This document shows positions 1 to 8,566 of a stretch of DNA of 64,000 bases, one piece after another. The position numbers were made by a program, and so were the translations under genes. Origin of the DNA: Anaerostipes sp. (GTDB lineage: Bacteria > Bacillota > Clostridia > Lachnospirales > Lachnospiraceae). Location of the stretch: assembly GCA_028704435.1 (NCBI GenBank), contig JAQWFL010000003.1, positions 1-64,000 on the forward strand, read 5' to 3'. Every line of letters begins with the position of its first letter. Position 1 is the first letter of the stretch. The notes under the pieces are model-generated. The model made no database searches, was not told the origin of the DNA, and was given only the letters and a program-made list of their open reading frames with translations.

Positions 1-123
1 ACTTTACCCACTCGCTTAGCACCCTGCATTACTGCAACGCACCGAGTTTGGCTACACGGCTCACTGGTGATTACCGCGACCGGACTTACACCGGCTAGTG
101 TGGTCCAGCTTTGCTGGACACAC
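1..123 (-). mobile_element. 5' end of a probable group II intron (runs off the window)
   Basis: Read on the minus strand, this segment starts with GTGTGTCC at 123, followed by a short stem (GTCCAGC, AA, GCTGGAC) and then the phrases AGCCGGTGTAAGTCCGGTCG and GTGAGCCGTGTAGCC. That start and domain I-like wording match my memory of bacterial group II introns common in Clostridia. It interrupts an open reading frame that otherwise looks like the N-terminus of a conserved ICE gene. The reverse transcriptase and domains V/VI would lie left of position 1 and cannot be seen, so this is a pattern call without the decisive 3' end. Confidence 0.6.
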
Positions 124-403
124 AACGTAAAGAAGCCGCCTTCACAGGCGGCTCGCTCTCAACTCCTATTTCTACTTTTGACTGATACTTCCGATTTTTC
201 TTTGAGGTAACATGATCCGATGCTTCAAGTACTCTGCTTCGTTCCCGTTCTATCGTATATTCCGGAGAACGAATTTTCGGAATTTCTTCTTCTTTTCCGC
301 TAATGCTTTTTTTAGTTCCATCTCGGAGATTTTCTTCTGTCAATCCCTCTCTGGTCATCTTAGCCACCTTACGGTCCCTGGCTTTAAATTCTTTTCCTGC
401 CAT
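124..403 (-). CDS. N-terminal exon of an ICE C40-peptidase-type (CD1108-like) protein, interrupted
   Basis: About 93 codons from an ATG at 403, preceded by a strong GGAGGTGAGG ribosome site. The N-terminus (MAGKEFKARDRKVAKMTR) resembles the charged leader of the CD1108 family of mobile-element proteins, whose C-terminal NlpC/P60 domain trims peptidoglycan for the conjugation machine. In related ICEs this gene follows VirB4, as it does here. The frame runs into intron-like sequence at 123 and stops at about 95, so the peptidase domain is not in the window. Family assignment rests on the short N-terminus and on gene order. It could function if the intron splices; otherwise it is a broken gene. 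Confidence 0.5.
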
Positions 404-433
404 GTACCTCACCTCCTCTCCATATGGCACCTA

Positions 434-733
434 TTACTGCTCAAGAATATACTTTTCCCATTTTTCCAAACAGTTCGTAGCCTTTTGTGAATTTGCTTTC
501 ATTGCATCCAGACAATCAATCGAATGCGCATTCAACAACATATTTTCTGTTAAATATGCATACACTTCATCCATTTCTTTGATCACCTCATACAGATCTT
601 CAAAAAGTTCATAGAATCTTCGCTCTGCATCCTGCATGTTCTGCTCTGCTAATACATTTCTAATTTCTCTGTGCAGACTTTCTCTCTCCACAAATATTTC
701 TTTTTTCTCAAAACTCTTAATGTATGGTTTCAC
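434..733 (-). CDS. Small helical protein of the ICE conjugation operon, unknown function
   Basis: A 99-residue acidic, strongly helical protein with no signal peptide, membrane segment or recognisable motif. Its GTG start at 733 lies just after the virB4 stop, with GGGGAG as ribosome site, so it is almost certainly co-transcribed with virB4. It sits between virB4 and the C40-peptidase gene, which suggests a small accessory of the mating apparatus. No function can be assigned. Confidence 0.7.
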   Translation of the reverse strand: MKPYIKSFEKKEIFVERESLHREIRNVLAEQNMQDAERRFYELFEDLYEVIKEMDEVYAYLTENMLLNAHSIDCLDAMKANSQKATNCLEKWEKYILEQ

Positions 734-736
734 TTA

Positions 737-3691
737 TCATTCTCCCCTTTTCTTTTCCTCAGCCTGTCTTCTGGCTTCCACTTCCTCCGGCTTCGTTGTC
801 ATTAATGAATAGAGCTTCAGGTTCTTATCAAATTTATCTTTAAAAGGAATAATGGTACTTCCATAAAATAAAAGCCCTTCCCCTTCACCACTGTTCGTTA
901 CATAAGATAACTGATAAGGCGAGATATTTAACTGCTTTGCAAGAATCTGTCTATCTCCCGCCGCCTGGTTGAGCATATAGATAAAATCACTATTCTCAAA
1001 AATGTTCTCAATCTCCCTAGATGCCAGTAAATCTTTCACATTCTGTGTGATACCGGTAGGAATACCTCCCCATTTTCTGAATCTCTTCCAAATCTCAACA
1101 GAATATGCTGCCGTCTGCTCTTCCTTTAAAAGAAGGTGAAATTCATCGATATAATACCGGGTAGATTTATGAGACGAGTGATTGATCGTCACTCGGTTCC
1201 AGACCTGATCCTGTACAATCAACATCCCCAGTTTCTTCAACTGTTTTCCAAGCTCCTTAATATCAAAACAAACAATTCGGTTATTCAGTGCCACGTTTGT
1301 CTGATGGTTAAATACCCGAAGGGAACCATTGACATAGATTTCCAACGCCGTCGCAATTCGCTGTGCCTGCGTTTCTTTCTGTGCTCTCAGACATTCATAA
1401 AGATCTCCCAGTATTGGCATATTTTCAGGTACCGGGTTTTCGAAATATTTCTGATATACAATCGGCAGGCATCTGTCAATGACAGACTTTTCTTCTGCTT
1501 CAATTCCATTTCTGGAACCCATGATAAGTTCACAAAGAGAAAGAATAAAATCACTCTTTACTCCAAGTGGATTATCATCATCGGAATAGTCCATGTTGAT
1601 ATCCATCGGATTGATAAAATCCTTACTGGTAGGTGAAATATGAATGACCTGTCCGCCCAGTGCATGAACCAGCGGATAATACTCCCCTTCTGGATCTCCA
1701 ATGATAATGTCATCCTGCGTTACAAAATATGCATTGGTAATCTCCCGCTTTGCCGCAAACGATTTTCCAGAGTTGTGCACGACAATACCGCAGGCAAGCT
1801 GGAAGTTCTGAAAGTTCTCCACGGAAATATCATAAACTGGAACTTCTGTTTCCAGTTCAATCATGCGAACTGCTTTCACTTCATGATTCGGAATCAATTT
1901 CATTCCCACACGCAGATTAGCTGCCTCGGTATATCCCGCTGATCGTGTCAGGAACCAGTGATTCGAGGTACAACGAATCTTATCTCCTGTCTCTATCTCC
2001 ACCTCAACCAGTGATTTTGCTTTCTTCACAATACAAGCATCATACCCTCTGGCTGCTACTAACTGCTGATTGCGAAGGTCATAACTGTTTACCATCACAT
2101 CGGTCTTTTGCTCCACCAGCTCCTCAAAACTGATGGTGGTTCCATCCGAAAGCAGTAATCTCGTGTCCCCGGTAAAACATCCTGGTGTACCTAAAATCAG
2201 TCCATTGGGATTTTTTAATTTTTTGCGATCCACCATAATCATGTTATTGGAAATAGCATTCAAACCATAGTAAAGCGATTCCCCTGCCATAAATAACTCC
2301 TGGGTCGTAAATGGTACAAAAATAGCTGTGGATGTTGTTGTCAGTGCTCGTTTGATTGGCACATGATTCACACCAAGGGGCAGGCTGCTCATCAAGCCCT
2401 CTTCCTGCAGGTAATCTAATCTTCTAAGAACACAGTTGTATTTCTGTGCAATTCCCGCAGTCTGAAAAACCGCATTTTCTAATTCCTGTTTCGTTTTATC
2501 TGTATTTAAAAAGAGCGCTGTCACAAGGAACATACGCTCATTTCTGGATTGAAGGTCTTCCAATAACCGCTTTGCCTCTCCACCATAAGTATTGAGGTCG
2601 GATGGGATGATGTCCATATCATAACCGGACCTTACTGCCTTCTTCTGTTCTTCAATTTTCATACGGTTGATGTCCGTAACTTTACTTTTTACAAGCTTGA
2701 TTGCCTTCATCTGGTCTACCGACTGCACATGGAGATTGACTATAAGATTCTTATCAATATCCAAAAATTCTGCCAACATTTTATCTGTCAGCTCCGGTGC
2801 CAGAATCTGCAGATAGGACACTGTTCCGATGGTATTTCCCATAGAGAAATCTTTTCCGTTTTTAAAGGTAAAACTAGTCGGAGCTATGAAATCCTTCGTT
2901 CCCAGTCCAGTCTTTACAATCTGATTGTAATCAAATTTTAGTGGTACATTATTATCTGGATTGAATGTTTCATACAACACTTCCAGACGCTCGGAACCAC
3001 TTAATGGATATGCCAGGACTCCAAGCACTTTGAAGTTATTAAGAATATCCGCTTCAATACGCTCCAGCTTTGGCTTTGCTTCACGAATATTATCCGCTTC
3101 GATGGAAAATGTAATATACTTTGTCTTTAACAGACCATTATTTCCTTTTGCCAGCTGATTCTTTAACATCTGTGCATATTCCATGCGGACATCATCAAAA
3201 TCATCATGCTGTGGTTTAATACGGATGATTTTTTCAAATTCCTGCATGTTGTTCTTCTGATTGATAAATGATAACTGGAAATGAATGGTACTGTCGAAAT
3301 AATTGAGGAAATCACACCAGTTCTCAAAAATTGCATTTTTATCCTCATTCTGAGCTAACTGATAATTCAGATCATAAAAGCGAATGGTCTTGGAGTAAAC
3401 CTTATCCTGTACCCGGCAGATGCCATCTTTTCCCATTTCTCGATAAGCGATCGTTTTCTGGACAGAAAGTTTCTTTTCTTTCTCCGCTTTCGCTGATGAT
3501 GTTTTTTTCTTTGAGGGCTGACTTCCAGCAGGCTTTGCCGCCACAGGCTTTTTCCTTTTTTGTTTTCTTTCTTCTTTCCTGCGAATAGCCTCCTCTTTCT
3601 TCCTGATTTTCTGCTCTCTTTTCTGTTTCTTTTTTTCTTCCTTCGCACATTCCTTTTTATAAGCACGAAGTCTTCTATCCTTTCTTGACAC
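737..3691 (-). CDS. virB4: VirB4/TraE-type conjugation ATPase carrying an intein
   Basis: A 984-residue precursor; the mature host protein would be about 848 residues. VirB4 ATPases power assembly of the type IV secretion machine at the inner face of the membrane. Residues 1-75 form a Lys/Arg/Glu-rich extension, followed by the VirB4 N-terminal region and the ATPase domain. The P-loop would read GTPGSGKS but is split after GTPG by residues 505-640, a self-splicing element. Walker B is near residue 847 (YYIDEFHLLL). Start is GTG at 3691 behind GGGAGG, overlapping the prgI stop by 17 bases. As translated, the ATPase cannot bind ATP until the intein is removed, so splicing gates conjugation. Confidence 0.95.
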   Translation of the reverse strand: MSRKDRRLRAYKKECAKEEKKKQKREQKIRKKEEAIRRKEERKQKRKKPVAAKPAGSQPSKKKTSSAKAEKEKKLSVQKTIAYREMGKDGICRVQDKVYSKTIRFYDLNYQLAQNEDKNAIFENWCDFLNYFDSTIHFQLSFINQKNNMQEFEKIIRIKPQHDDFDDVRMEYAQMLKNQLAKGNNGLLKTKYITFSIEADNIREAKPKLERIEADILNNFKVLGVLAYPLSGSERLEVLYETFNPDNNVPLKFDYNQIVKTGLGTKDFIAPTSFTFKNGKDFSMGNTIGTVSYLQILAPELTDKMLAEFLDIDKNLIVNLHVQSVDQMKAIKLVKSKVTDINRMKIEEQKKAVRSGYDMDIIPSDLNTYGGEAKRLLEDLQSRNERMFLVTALFLNTDKTKQELENAVFQTAGIAQKYNCVLRRLDYLQEEGLMSSLPLGVNHVPIKRALTTTSTAIFVPFTTQELFMAGESLYYGLNAISNNMIMVDRKKLKNPNGLILGTPGCFTGDTRLLLSDGTTISFEELVEQKTDVMVNSYDLRNQQLVAARGYDACIVKKAKSLVEVEIETGDKIRCTSNHWFLTRSAGYTEAANLRVGMKLIPNHEVKAVRMIELETEVPVYDISVENFQNFQLACGIVVHNSGKSFAAKREITNAYFVTQDDIIIGDPEGEYYPLVHALGGQVIHISPTSKDFINPMDINMDYSDDDNPLGVKSDFILSLCELIMGSRNGIEAEEKSVIDRCLPIVYQKYFENPVPENMPILGDLYECLRAQKETQAQRIATALEIYVNGSLRVFNHQTNVALNNRIVCFDIKELGKQLKKLGMLIVQDQVWNRVTINHSSHKSTRYYIDEFHLLLKEEQTAAYSVEIWKRFRKWGGIPTGITQNVKDLLASREIENIFENSDFIYMLNQAAGDRQILAKQLNISPYQLSYVTNSGEGEGLLFYGSTIIPFKDKFDKNLKLYSLMTTKPEEVEARRQAEEKKRGE
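1772..2179 (-). other. Mini-intein (136 residues) inserted in the VirB4 P-loop
   Basis: This in-frame segment encodes residues 505-640 of the VirB4 precursor. It starts with Cys (CFTGDTRLLLSDG, block A) and has a block B with the T-x-x-H pattern (CTSNHWFLT). It ends with a block F (VYDISVENFQNF) and block G (GIVVHN), followed by Ser as the +1 extein residue. These are the residues needed for protein splicing: Cys1, the block B Thr/His, penultimate His, terminal Asn and Ser+1. At 136 residues there is no room for a homing endonuclease. The flanks GTPG and SGKS join to a perfect Walker A motif, which fixes both boundaries. Confidence 0.93.
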
Positions 3692-4124
3692 GGCTATTTC
3701 CTCCCTTTCTTGCTATTGCCTTCTTTGATACCGACCTTTTTATTACTGACTTCTTTGGTCCTAACTTCTTTGCCACATCTTTTTTCACCTTAGAAGCCTT
3801 TATTGGCGTCTTCTTTTCATAAAGATTTTCTGTTTCATACTTTCGAACACCGGGTCTTAGAAATCGCACCCGAATTACATTCATTAAAATCTGTTCTAAA
3901 TGCATCCCATCTTTTTCGTACAGTGCAAAGAAAAATGCCGGCAACATCAAAAGTACCATCCCTGTGGCTGCATTGCTCGTTCCTATCAGATTTCTAGTTG
4001 CAAAATAAAAGGGAACTCCTAACATGGCGGCAATCAAAATGCAGATGATCTGCCGCTTGGTAAGATTTAATACAATCTTATTTTTAACTTTCGTTAAGTC
4101 TTTTGGAACACTTACATAAGCCAT
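3675..4124 (-). CDS. PrgI-family conjugation membrane protein
   Basis: About 149 residues from ATG at 4124 (MAYVSVPKDLTKVKNK), chosen over an in-frame upstream ATG because AGGAGAGG lies at the right distance. Two adjacent hydrophobic segments lie at about residues 25-70 (ICILIAAMLGVPFYFATRN and GMVLLMLPAFFFALY). They are followed by a basic cytoplasmic tail rich in KK and KKS repeats. This matches PrgI, a small inner-membrane protein encoded just before VirB4 in Gram-positive type IV systems. The stop overlaps the virB4 start by 17 bases, implying translational coupling. Confidence 0.85.
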   Translation of the reverse strand: MAYVSVPKDLTKVKNKIVLNLTKRQIICILIAAMLGVPFYFATRNLIGTSNAATGMVLLMLPAFFFALYEKDGMHLEQILMNVIRVRFLRPGVRKYETENLYEKKTPIKASKVKKDVAKKLGPKKSVIKRSVSKKAIARKGGNSRVKKG

Positions 4125-4147
4125 AAACACCTCTCCTTTCAAAATAA

Positions 4148-5020
4148 TTAGTGAGCATTAAAAATACTCTTGCTCAGGCTTCCCGTCTTCATTAAGCTGA
4201 AACACAAGATAACCGTATATGCCGCTACACCAAACAGTGTAGATGTTAAATCATCAGACAATTGAATACCAGCCACAAGTGCCGCATAGATACCGACACA
4301 GACCATCATCAAAAATGCCTGGAATGCCAGGGCGAATAATCCCCGGAAATAATTCATACCCATCTGCCCCCATTCTCTGTTGGAAAGAGTTGCAAATGGA
4401 ATTGGTGCAACTGAAGTATATAAGTAGATCTCAATCATACGTCCATACATGATTACAGTAATCAGTACAGACATGATCTTCATACAAAAGCTGACAATCA
4501 ATGTTTGCAGAGCCAGCACGACAAGTTCTCCTATCTCCATAGCTTCCATCGTTTCGCTTATATTAGCAATTGCCGAATCGATGTTAATCGCTGTTTCTCC
4601 TGTGATGACGCCGGCAGCCGAATTGACAACCGACTGCCCCACATCAAACACTGCCATCGTTATGGTAAAGGTATTACTTACCAGATACACGGCAATCCAC
4701 ATCTTAAAGAAATACTTAAAGAACATCCATGTATCTATATCGTGCATATTATTTCGCTCAGTCAGCATGGAGATCAGCTCATAACAAAGTACAAAGGTAA
4801 TAATCATTCCTGCAATAGGAACAATCACCGAATCGGATAAACTCTGTATCATGCTGAAAATGCTGCCGTTCCACCCCTGTGGGGTTTGTCCAACCTGTGA
4901 TGCAATCTGACCTGTTTTTTCATTCACGTCGGTAAACATTGTAGTCAGGTTGGACTGAACCATTCCTGTCAGAAGATCTCTCATCCACTCCTCAATTGCT
5001 TCAAAAATATTATCGAACAT
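4148..5020 (-). CDS. VirB6/TrbL-like polytopic conjugation channel protein
   Basis: A 290-residue membrane protein. A soluble, amphipathic N-terminus (residues 1-60, MFDNIFEAIEEWMRDLLTGM) is followed by about five or six hydrophobic segments (for example SVIVPIAGMIITFVLCYELI and ALAFQAFLMMVCVGIYAALV). Size, topology and position between Maff2 and PrgI match the CD1112-type VirB6-like component of Tn1549-family ICEs, which forms part of the DNA channel in the cytoplasmic membrane. The assignment rests on topology and synteny more than on signature residues. Confidence 0.82.
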   Translation of the reverse strand: MFDNIFEAIEEWMRDLLTGMVQSNLTTMFTDVNEKTGQIASQVGQTPQGWNGSIFSMIQSLSDSVIVPIAGMIITFVLCYELISMLTERNNMHDIDTWMFFKYFFKMWIAVYLVSNTFTITMAVFDVGQSVVNSAAGVITGETAINIDSAIANISETMEAMEIGELVVLALQTLIVSFCMKIMSVLITVIMYGRMIEIYLYTSVAPIPFATLSNREWGQMGMNYFRGLFALAFQAFLMMVCVGIYAALVAGIQLSDDLTSTLFGVAAYTVILCFSLMKTGSLSKSIFNAH

Positions 5021-5043
5021 GGATGCGCTCCTCTCTTATCGGT

Positions 5044-5259
5044 TTAACCGAACAATCCGCTTAATAATGGAATCAGCTGAGTTCCGATAAGAATAACTCC
5101 ACCGCCACTCATAAGCTGTTTGATACCCTGGCTCTTAGCCCCGGGATTATCATTTCCATACCCCTCCATGAGGTTGATTGCACCCCACACACCAAGACCT
5201 GCCCCTATTGCAATAACGAGAGTCTTTAAAATTGTAATTGCTGAAGTAAAAAATGCCAT
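5044..5259 (-). CDS. Maff2-family small membrane protein of the conjugation module
   Basis: 71 residues with two hydrophobic segments (residues 5-28 and 50-68) around a polar Gly/Asn loop (MEGYGNDNPGAKSQG). This pattern is typical of the Maff2 family found before VirB6-like genes in Tn1549/CTn elements. It is probably a pilin-like (VirB2/TrbC-type) subunit, which is inference from size and position. It is preceded by a hairpin terminator after the coupling-protein gene, so its expression may be partly uncoupled from that gene. Confidence 0.88.
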   Translation of the reverse strand: MAFFTSAITILKTLVIAIGAGLGVWGAINLMEGYGNDNPGAKSQGIKQLMSGGGVILIGTQLIPLLSGLFG

Positions 5260-5311
5260 ATTCTAATCCGAAATCTAAAGATAAGTCTGAAACAATTCAG
5301 TACACAGACAT

Positions 5312-5338
5312 AAAAAAACCGCTGCATCTTTGCAACGG
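5312..5338 (-). terminator. Intrinsic terminator inside the conjugation operon
   Basis: On the minus strand an 8-base-pair stem (CCGTTGCA / TGCAGCGG, one G-U pair) with an AAGA loop is followed by a run of T. It lies in the 196-base gap between the coupling-protein gene and Maff2, the only large gap in this part of the module. It could dampen expression of the downstream mating-channel genes or mark a second promoter. Confidence 0.75.
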
Positions 5339-5455
5339 TCGGCTCACTTTCTTTAGATTCTTTTCCTTTTCTGTTATTTATATTTGGCTGTGTAAATTGC
5401 CTGTCCAAAATACCGTACTGGCTCTGCACGTATAGGCGGCAGTCTGACCTGCTCT

Positions 5456-7237
5456 TTAATTAACATCAGCTGTTTCCTCCTCTCCTGGAAATTCATACAT
5501 TTCAAACTCATCATTTACACTCATAACAAGTTCATGCTTCATATACTTCTCAACATCAAATTCATTTTTCTTGTTATAATCTGCCAGTTCCCGATATCTC
5601 TTGTGCTTCGTAATGTCATATTTATTGCTGAAAAACGGACGTACTCCACGCAGTTGTAAAATACACTTACTTCCATCCATAACAGCCAGTTCATCCCGGC
5701 TCATTAGCTCCTTTCCAGTCTTTTGATAATTCAAACCGTAAGATCTGCTTTGTCCACGGGTATCAGAAGTATTAAATAAATCAATCGTCTCCTTCCCCAG
5801 TGTTTCTGATATTTCTTTTAGAGTGGAACTTTCTTTTCCTCCGAGAAACAACATCGTATCGCAGTTACCAAGAATCGTTTCTGCGGCATCCTTGTAGATG
5901 GTCTTTAACTGGCTCTGGGACTGCAAGATAATGGATGCGGATATTTCCCTGCTTCGTATAGTGGCTATCAGCTTATCGAACTTAGGAATCTGTCCAATGT
6001 TGCTGAACTCATCAAGCAACAGCCTCACATGAAAGGGAAGCCTGCCGCCATGCTCATCATCTGCTTTATCGCAAAGCAGATTAAATAGCTGTGTATACAT
6101 AATCGCTACAACAAAATTAAATGTGTCATCTGTATCTGATATGATAACGAATAAAGCTGCTTTTTCCTCTCCCAACATGTCTAGCTCCATCTCATCATAC
6201 GCCATCAGATCTCGCAGTTCCCGAATATCAAATGGTGCCAGTCTCGCACCACAGGAGATAAGAATACTTTTCGCTGTTTTTCCTGCAGCGAGTTTATATT
6301 TTTTGTACTGCCTTACAGCAAAATGTTCCGAGTCTTCTGCTTCCAGTTCCTCAAACAGCTCATCCACTGCATTCTTAAACTCTTCATCATCCTCTCTGGC
6401 TTCACTGGCATTGATAAATTCCAATAAAGTTGAGAAGTTCTGTTCTTCTTCCGGAGCCTCATAATAAATGTATCCAATCAGTGCACAGTACAGAAGCCTT
6501 TCGGCTTTGACCCAAAAATCTTCGGAAGATTTTTCTCCCTCTCCCTTAGTATTGGCTATAATTGTATTCACCAGTTTCAGAATATCCTTCTCACTGCGAA
6601 TATACTGAAAGGGATTATAATGCATGGATTTTTTGAAATTAATGGTATTTAATACTTTGATCTTATAACCGCCATCCTTTAACATCTTCCCACACTCTAT
6701 AACGATCGTACCCTTTGGGTCCGTGACTACATAGCTGACCTTTTCACTCATCTGCATAAGGTTCGGCTTCACATAAAATCTTGTCTTACCACTACCGGAA
6801 CCACCTATGACAATTACATTTTTGTTTCTTGCATATTTCGGCTCTTTTGGTCGGCTATTCATGGTCAGCCGTTCTGTCTGTGTAAGAATCACATTATTTT
6901 CAAATACCGGATCAACAAATGGTTCAATATCTTTTGCTGTTCCCCATCTGGCTGAGCCGTATTCTACTCCCTTCCGATATTTTTTTGCGTTCTTACTACG
7001 ATAATATAGATAGCCCTTCAAGGCTGCTACTCCCAAGATACCAATGCAGATATCCTGGATATTTAAGCTGGGCAGTGGATTCTGAAATGCTTTGCCAAAA
7101 TTTATAAGAAGTATCATTAATTTCTCGATGATACTGTCCCCTACACAGTAGCGGTACAGCCATGCACCCTTATCCAGAAAATAAAAGGCCAGTACAAATG
7201 GCAAGTTCAACAGTATCTGTTTTTTCACCTTGCTCAT
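5456..7237 (-). CDS. VirD4-type coupling protein (type IV secretion ATPase)
   Basis: 593 residues. It delivers the relaxase-DNA complex to the type IV channel. Hydrophobic stretches at residues 8-30 and 60-78 anchor it in the membrane. Walker A is GGSGSGKT at about residues 145-152 and Walker B is LLLDEF near residue 408, followed by the conserved glutamine-rich QSQSQLKTIY stretch. Its start overlaps the stop of the PcfB-like gene by 4 bases (ATGA), so the two are translated as a unit. It is full length with no lesions. Confidence 0.95.
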   Translation of the reverse strand: MSKVKKQILLNLPFVLAFYFLDKGAWLYRYCVGDSIIEKLMILLINFGKAFQNPLPSLNIQDICIGILGVAALKGYLYYRSKNAKKYRKGVEYGSARWGTAKDIEPFVDPVFENNVILTQTERLTMNSRPKEPKYARNKNVIVIGGSGSGKTRFYVKPNLMQMSEKVSYVVTDPKGTIVIECGKMLKDGGYKIKVLNTINFKKSMHYNPFQYIRSEKDILKLVNTIIANTKGEGEKSSEDFWVKAERLLYCALIGYIYYEAPEEEQNFSTLLEFINASEAREDDEEFKNAVDELFEELEAEDSEHFAVRQYKKYKLAAGKTAKSILISCGARLAPFDIRELRDLMAYDEMELDMLGEEKAALFVIISDTDDTFNFVVAIMYTQLFNLLCDKADDEHGGRLPFHVRLLLDEFSNIGQIPKFDKLIATIRSREISASIILQSQSQLKTIYKDAAETILGNCDTMLFLGGKESSTLKEISETLGKETIDLFNTSDTRGQSRSYGLNYQKTGKELMSRDELAVMDGSKCILQLRGVRPFFSNKYDITKHKRYRELADYNKKNEFDVEKYMKHELVMSVNDEFEMYEFPGEEETADVN

Positions 7238-7767
7238 AATGTCTGACCTCTGTCTTTCTGCTTTGTTTTTTCTCTCTCCCGTTGTTTTGCTACTTTTTCA
7301 ATAGCCAATGACAGCTTCTTGCGGATTGATACCTTCTTCGATTTCTTCATTGATACACCAGCGTATTCTTGAAATGCCTTGGTCATCACATCCACATCTT
7401 TTGCTTTGAAGAAAACCATGTATCTTGGCGCCTCTGTGGACTTGTCTTTTTTTAGGCTGTAATCAATACTGTATTTTCTGGCAACACGGTCAAAGGACTT
7501 AATGTTGTTATCCGTAATCTCAATATTGGTCAACTTTCCACCCTGCTCCATCAACTGTTTTAAGGTCTGTTTTCCTCTCTTATAGGCAACTGCATTGGAT
7601 GTCTGCATCGCCTCTCTTTTTTTCTCCTGGTTCTTTGCTGATTGTTGCTGCTTAAGCTTTCCCTGTGCATCCAGGAACTTTTTCATTGCTCCTTTTAAAA
7701 TATTGGCAGAAATCTTTCCACCAGTCACGCAAAGGGAAATGGTCTTTTGATTTACTTCTTCCTGCAT
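7234..7767 (-). CDS. PcfB-like (DUF3801) conjugation protein
   Basis: About 177 residues from ATG at 7767, chosen because GGAGG lies 8 bases upstream; a GTG three codons earlier overlaps that ribosome site. The middle (residues 85-135: IEITDNNIKSFDRVARKY through PRYMVFFKAKDVDVMTKAF) matches the DUF3801/PcfB pattern found in Gram-positive conjugation loci. The C-terminus is very basic (KKSKKVSIRKK, KQREREKTKQ). PcfB proteins bring the relaxosome to the coupling protein, and here the gene overlaps that ATPase gene by 4 bases. Confidence 0.85.
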   Translation of the reverse strand: MQEEVNQKTISLCVTGGKISANILKGAMKKFLDAQGKLKQQQSAKNQEKKREAMQTSNAVAYKRGKQTLKQLMEQGGKLTNIEITDNNIKSFDRVARKYSIDYSLKKDKSTEAPRYMVFFKAKDVDVMTKAFQEYAGVSMKKSKKVSIRKKLSLAIEKVAKQREREKTKQKDRGQTL

Positions 7768-7772
7768 GAATC

Positions 7773-8540
7773 TCACCTCCGTTCGACTATAGGAAAAATT
7801 CCTTGCTCCTTTAACTTTTCATAAATAAACATCCTACCTGCCTGCGTCCACTCCGTCTGTATTCTGGTAAGAATAGTTCCATCCGGACGTTTTTTTGCAA
7901 ATGTAGTACTTTTCGCCAATCCTTTGTCTTTGTACTTGCTATATAAAATCCATTGATTTCGAACCTTATGTTGAATCCCCAATTCATGAAGCTTTTTATT
8001 CATTACCTGCGGTGATACTCCATAATCTCCTGCAATCTGTGTAACAAGCACCAAAGAGTCAGAAAGCAGAACAATATCTGCATAGGATGCTTTCGGCTCC
8101 ATTATTTTAATCTGTTTTTGTTGCTCCAGAACCTGCAATCCTAACTGCCTGCACTGTATGCTTAATTGATCTCTGGTCTCATTGGCAATCTGCAATGCTC
8201 TTGCCATCACCTGTTCCGGTGTATTCCAGGCTTTCTCTAGATCCAGAAAGTATTGACGATACAGCTTCCCTTTCGGTGTTCTCTGCAGCATACAAATTTG
8301 TTTTGCCATATCAATCGTCATCTGATAATCTAAAAGTTCCCTGTTAATCAGCCTTTTTCCTTCCACTTGAACTTTCTCATTTTTGAGTAAGTTGAAATCT
8401 GTTCCTTCATAGAATCCGTACTCACACATTCTTGGAAACCAGTCTACAAATCTTGTCCGAATCTCCAATGCTTCATGAAGGTCCCTGGCTGATACCGTAG
8501 GTCTCTCATTCTCAAAACTCACCTGAATCAATTCTTCCAT
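7773..8540 (-). CDS. Phage-type antirepressor (AntA/AntB N-terminus, KilA-C/ANT C-terminus)
   Basis: About 255 residues from ATG at 8540, behind GGAGGGATAGG. Residues 1-90 carry an AntA-type domain (SARDLHEALEIRTRFVDWF, then QICMLQRTPKGKLYRQYF). Residues 135-250 carry the ANT/KilA-C domain (ADIVLLSDSLVLVTQIAGDY, MNKKLHELGIQH). Such proteins bind and inactivate repressors in temperate phages; in ICEs they may relieve repression of transfer. It lies between the initiator and the PcfB-like gene and could antagonise one of the XRE repressors at 14.3 or 15.9 kb, but the target is not shown by sequence. Confidence 0.85.
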   Translation of the reverse strand: MEELIQVSFENERPTVSARDLHEALEIRTRFVDWFPRMCEYGFYEGTDFNLLKNEKVQVEGKRLINRELLDYQMTIDMAKQICMLQRTPKGKLYRQYFLDLEKAWNTPEQVMARALQIANETRDQLSIQCRQLGLQVLEQQKQIKIMEPKASYADIVLLSDSLVLVTQIAGDYGVSPQVMNKKLHELGIQHKVRNQWILYSKYKDKGLAKSTTFAKKRPDGTILTRIQTEWTQAGRMFIYEKLKEQGIFPIVERR

Positions 8541-8566
8541 CCTATCCCTCCTCTCCACTTGCATGT

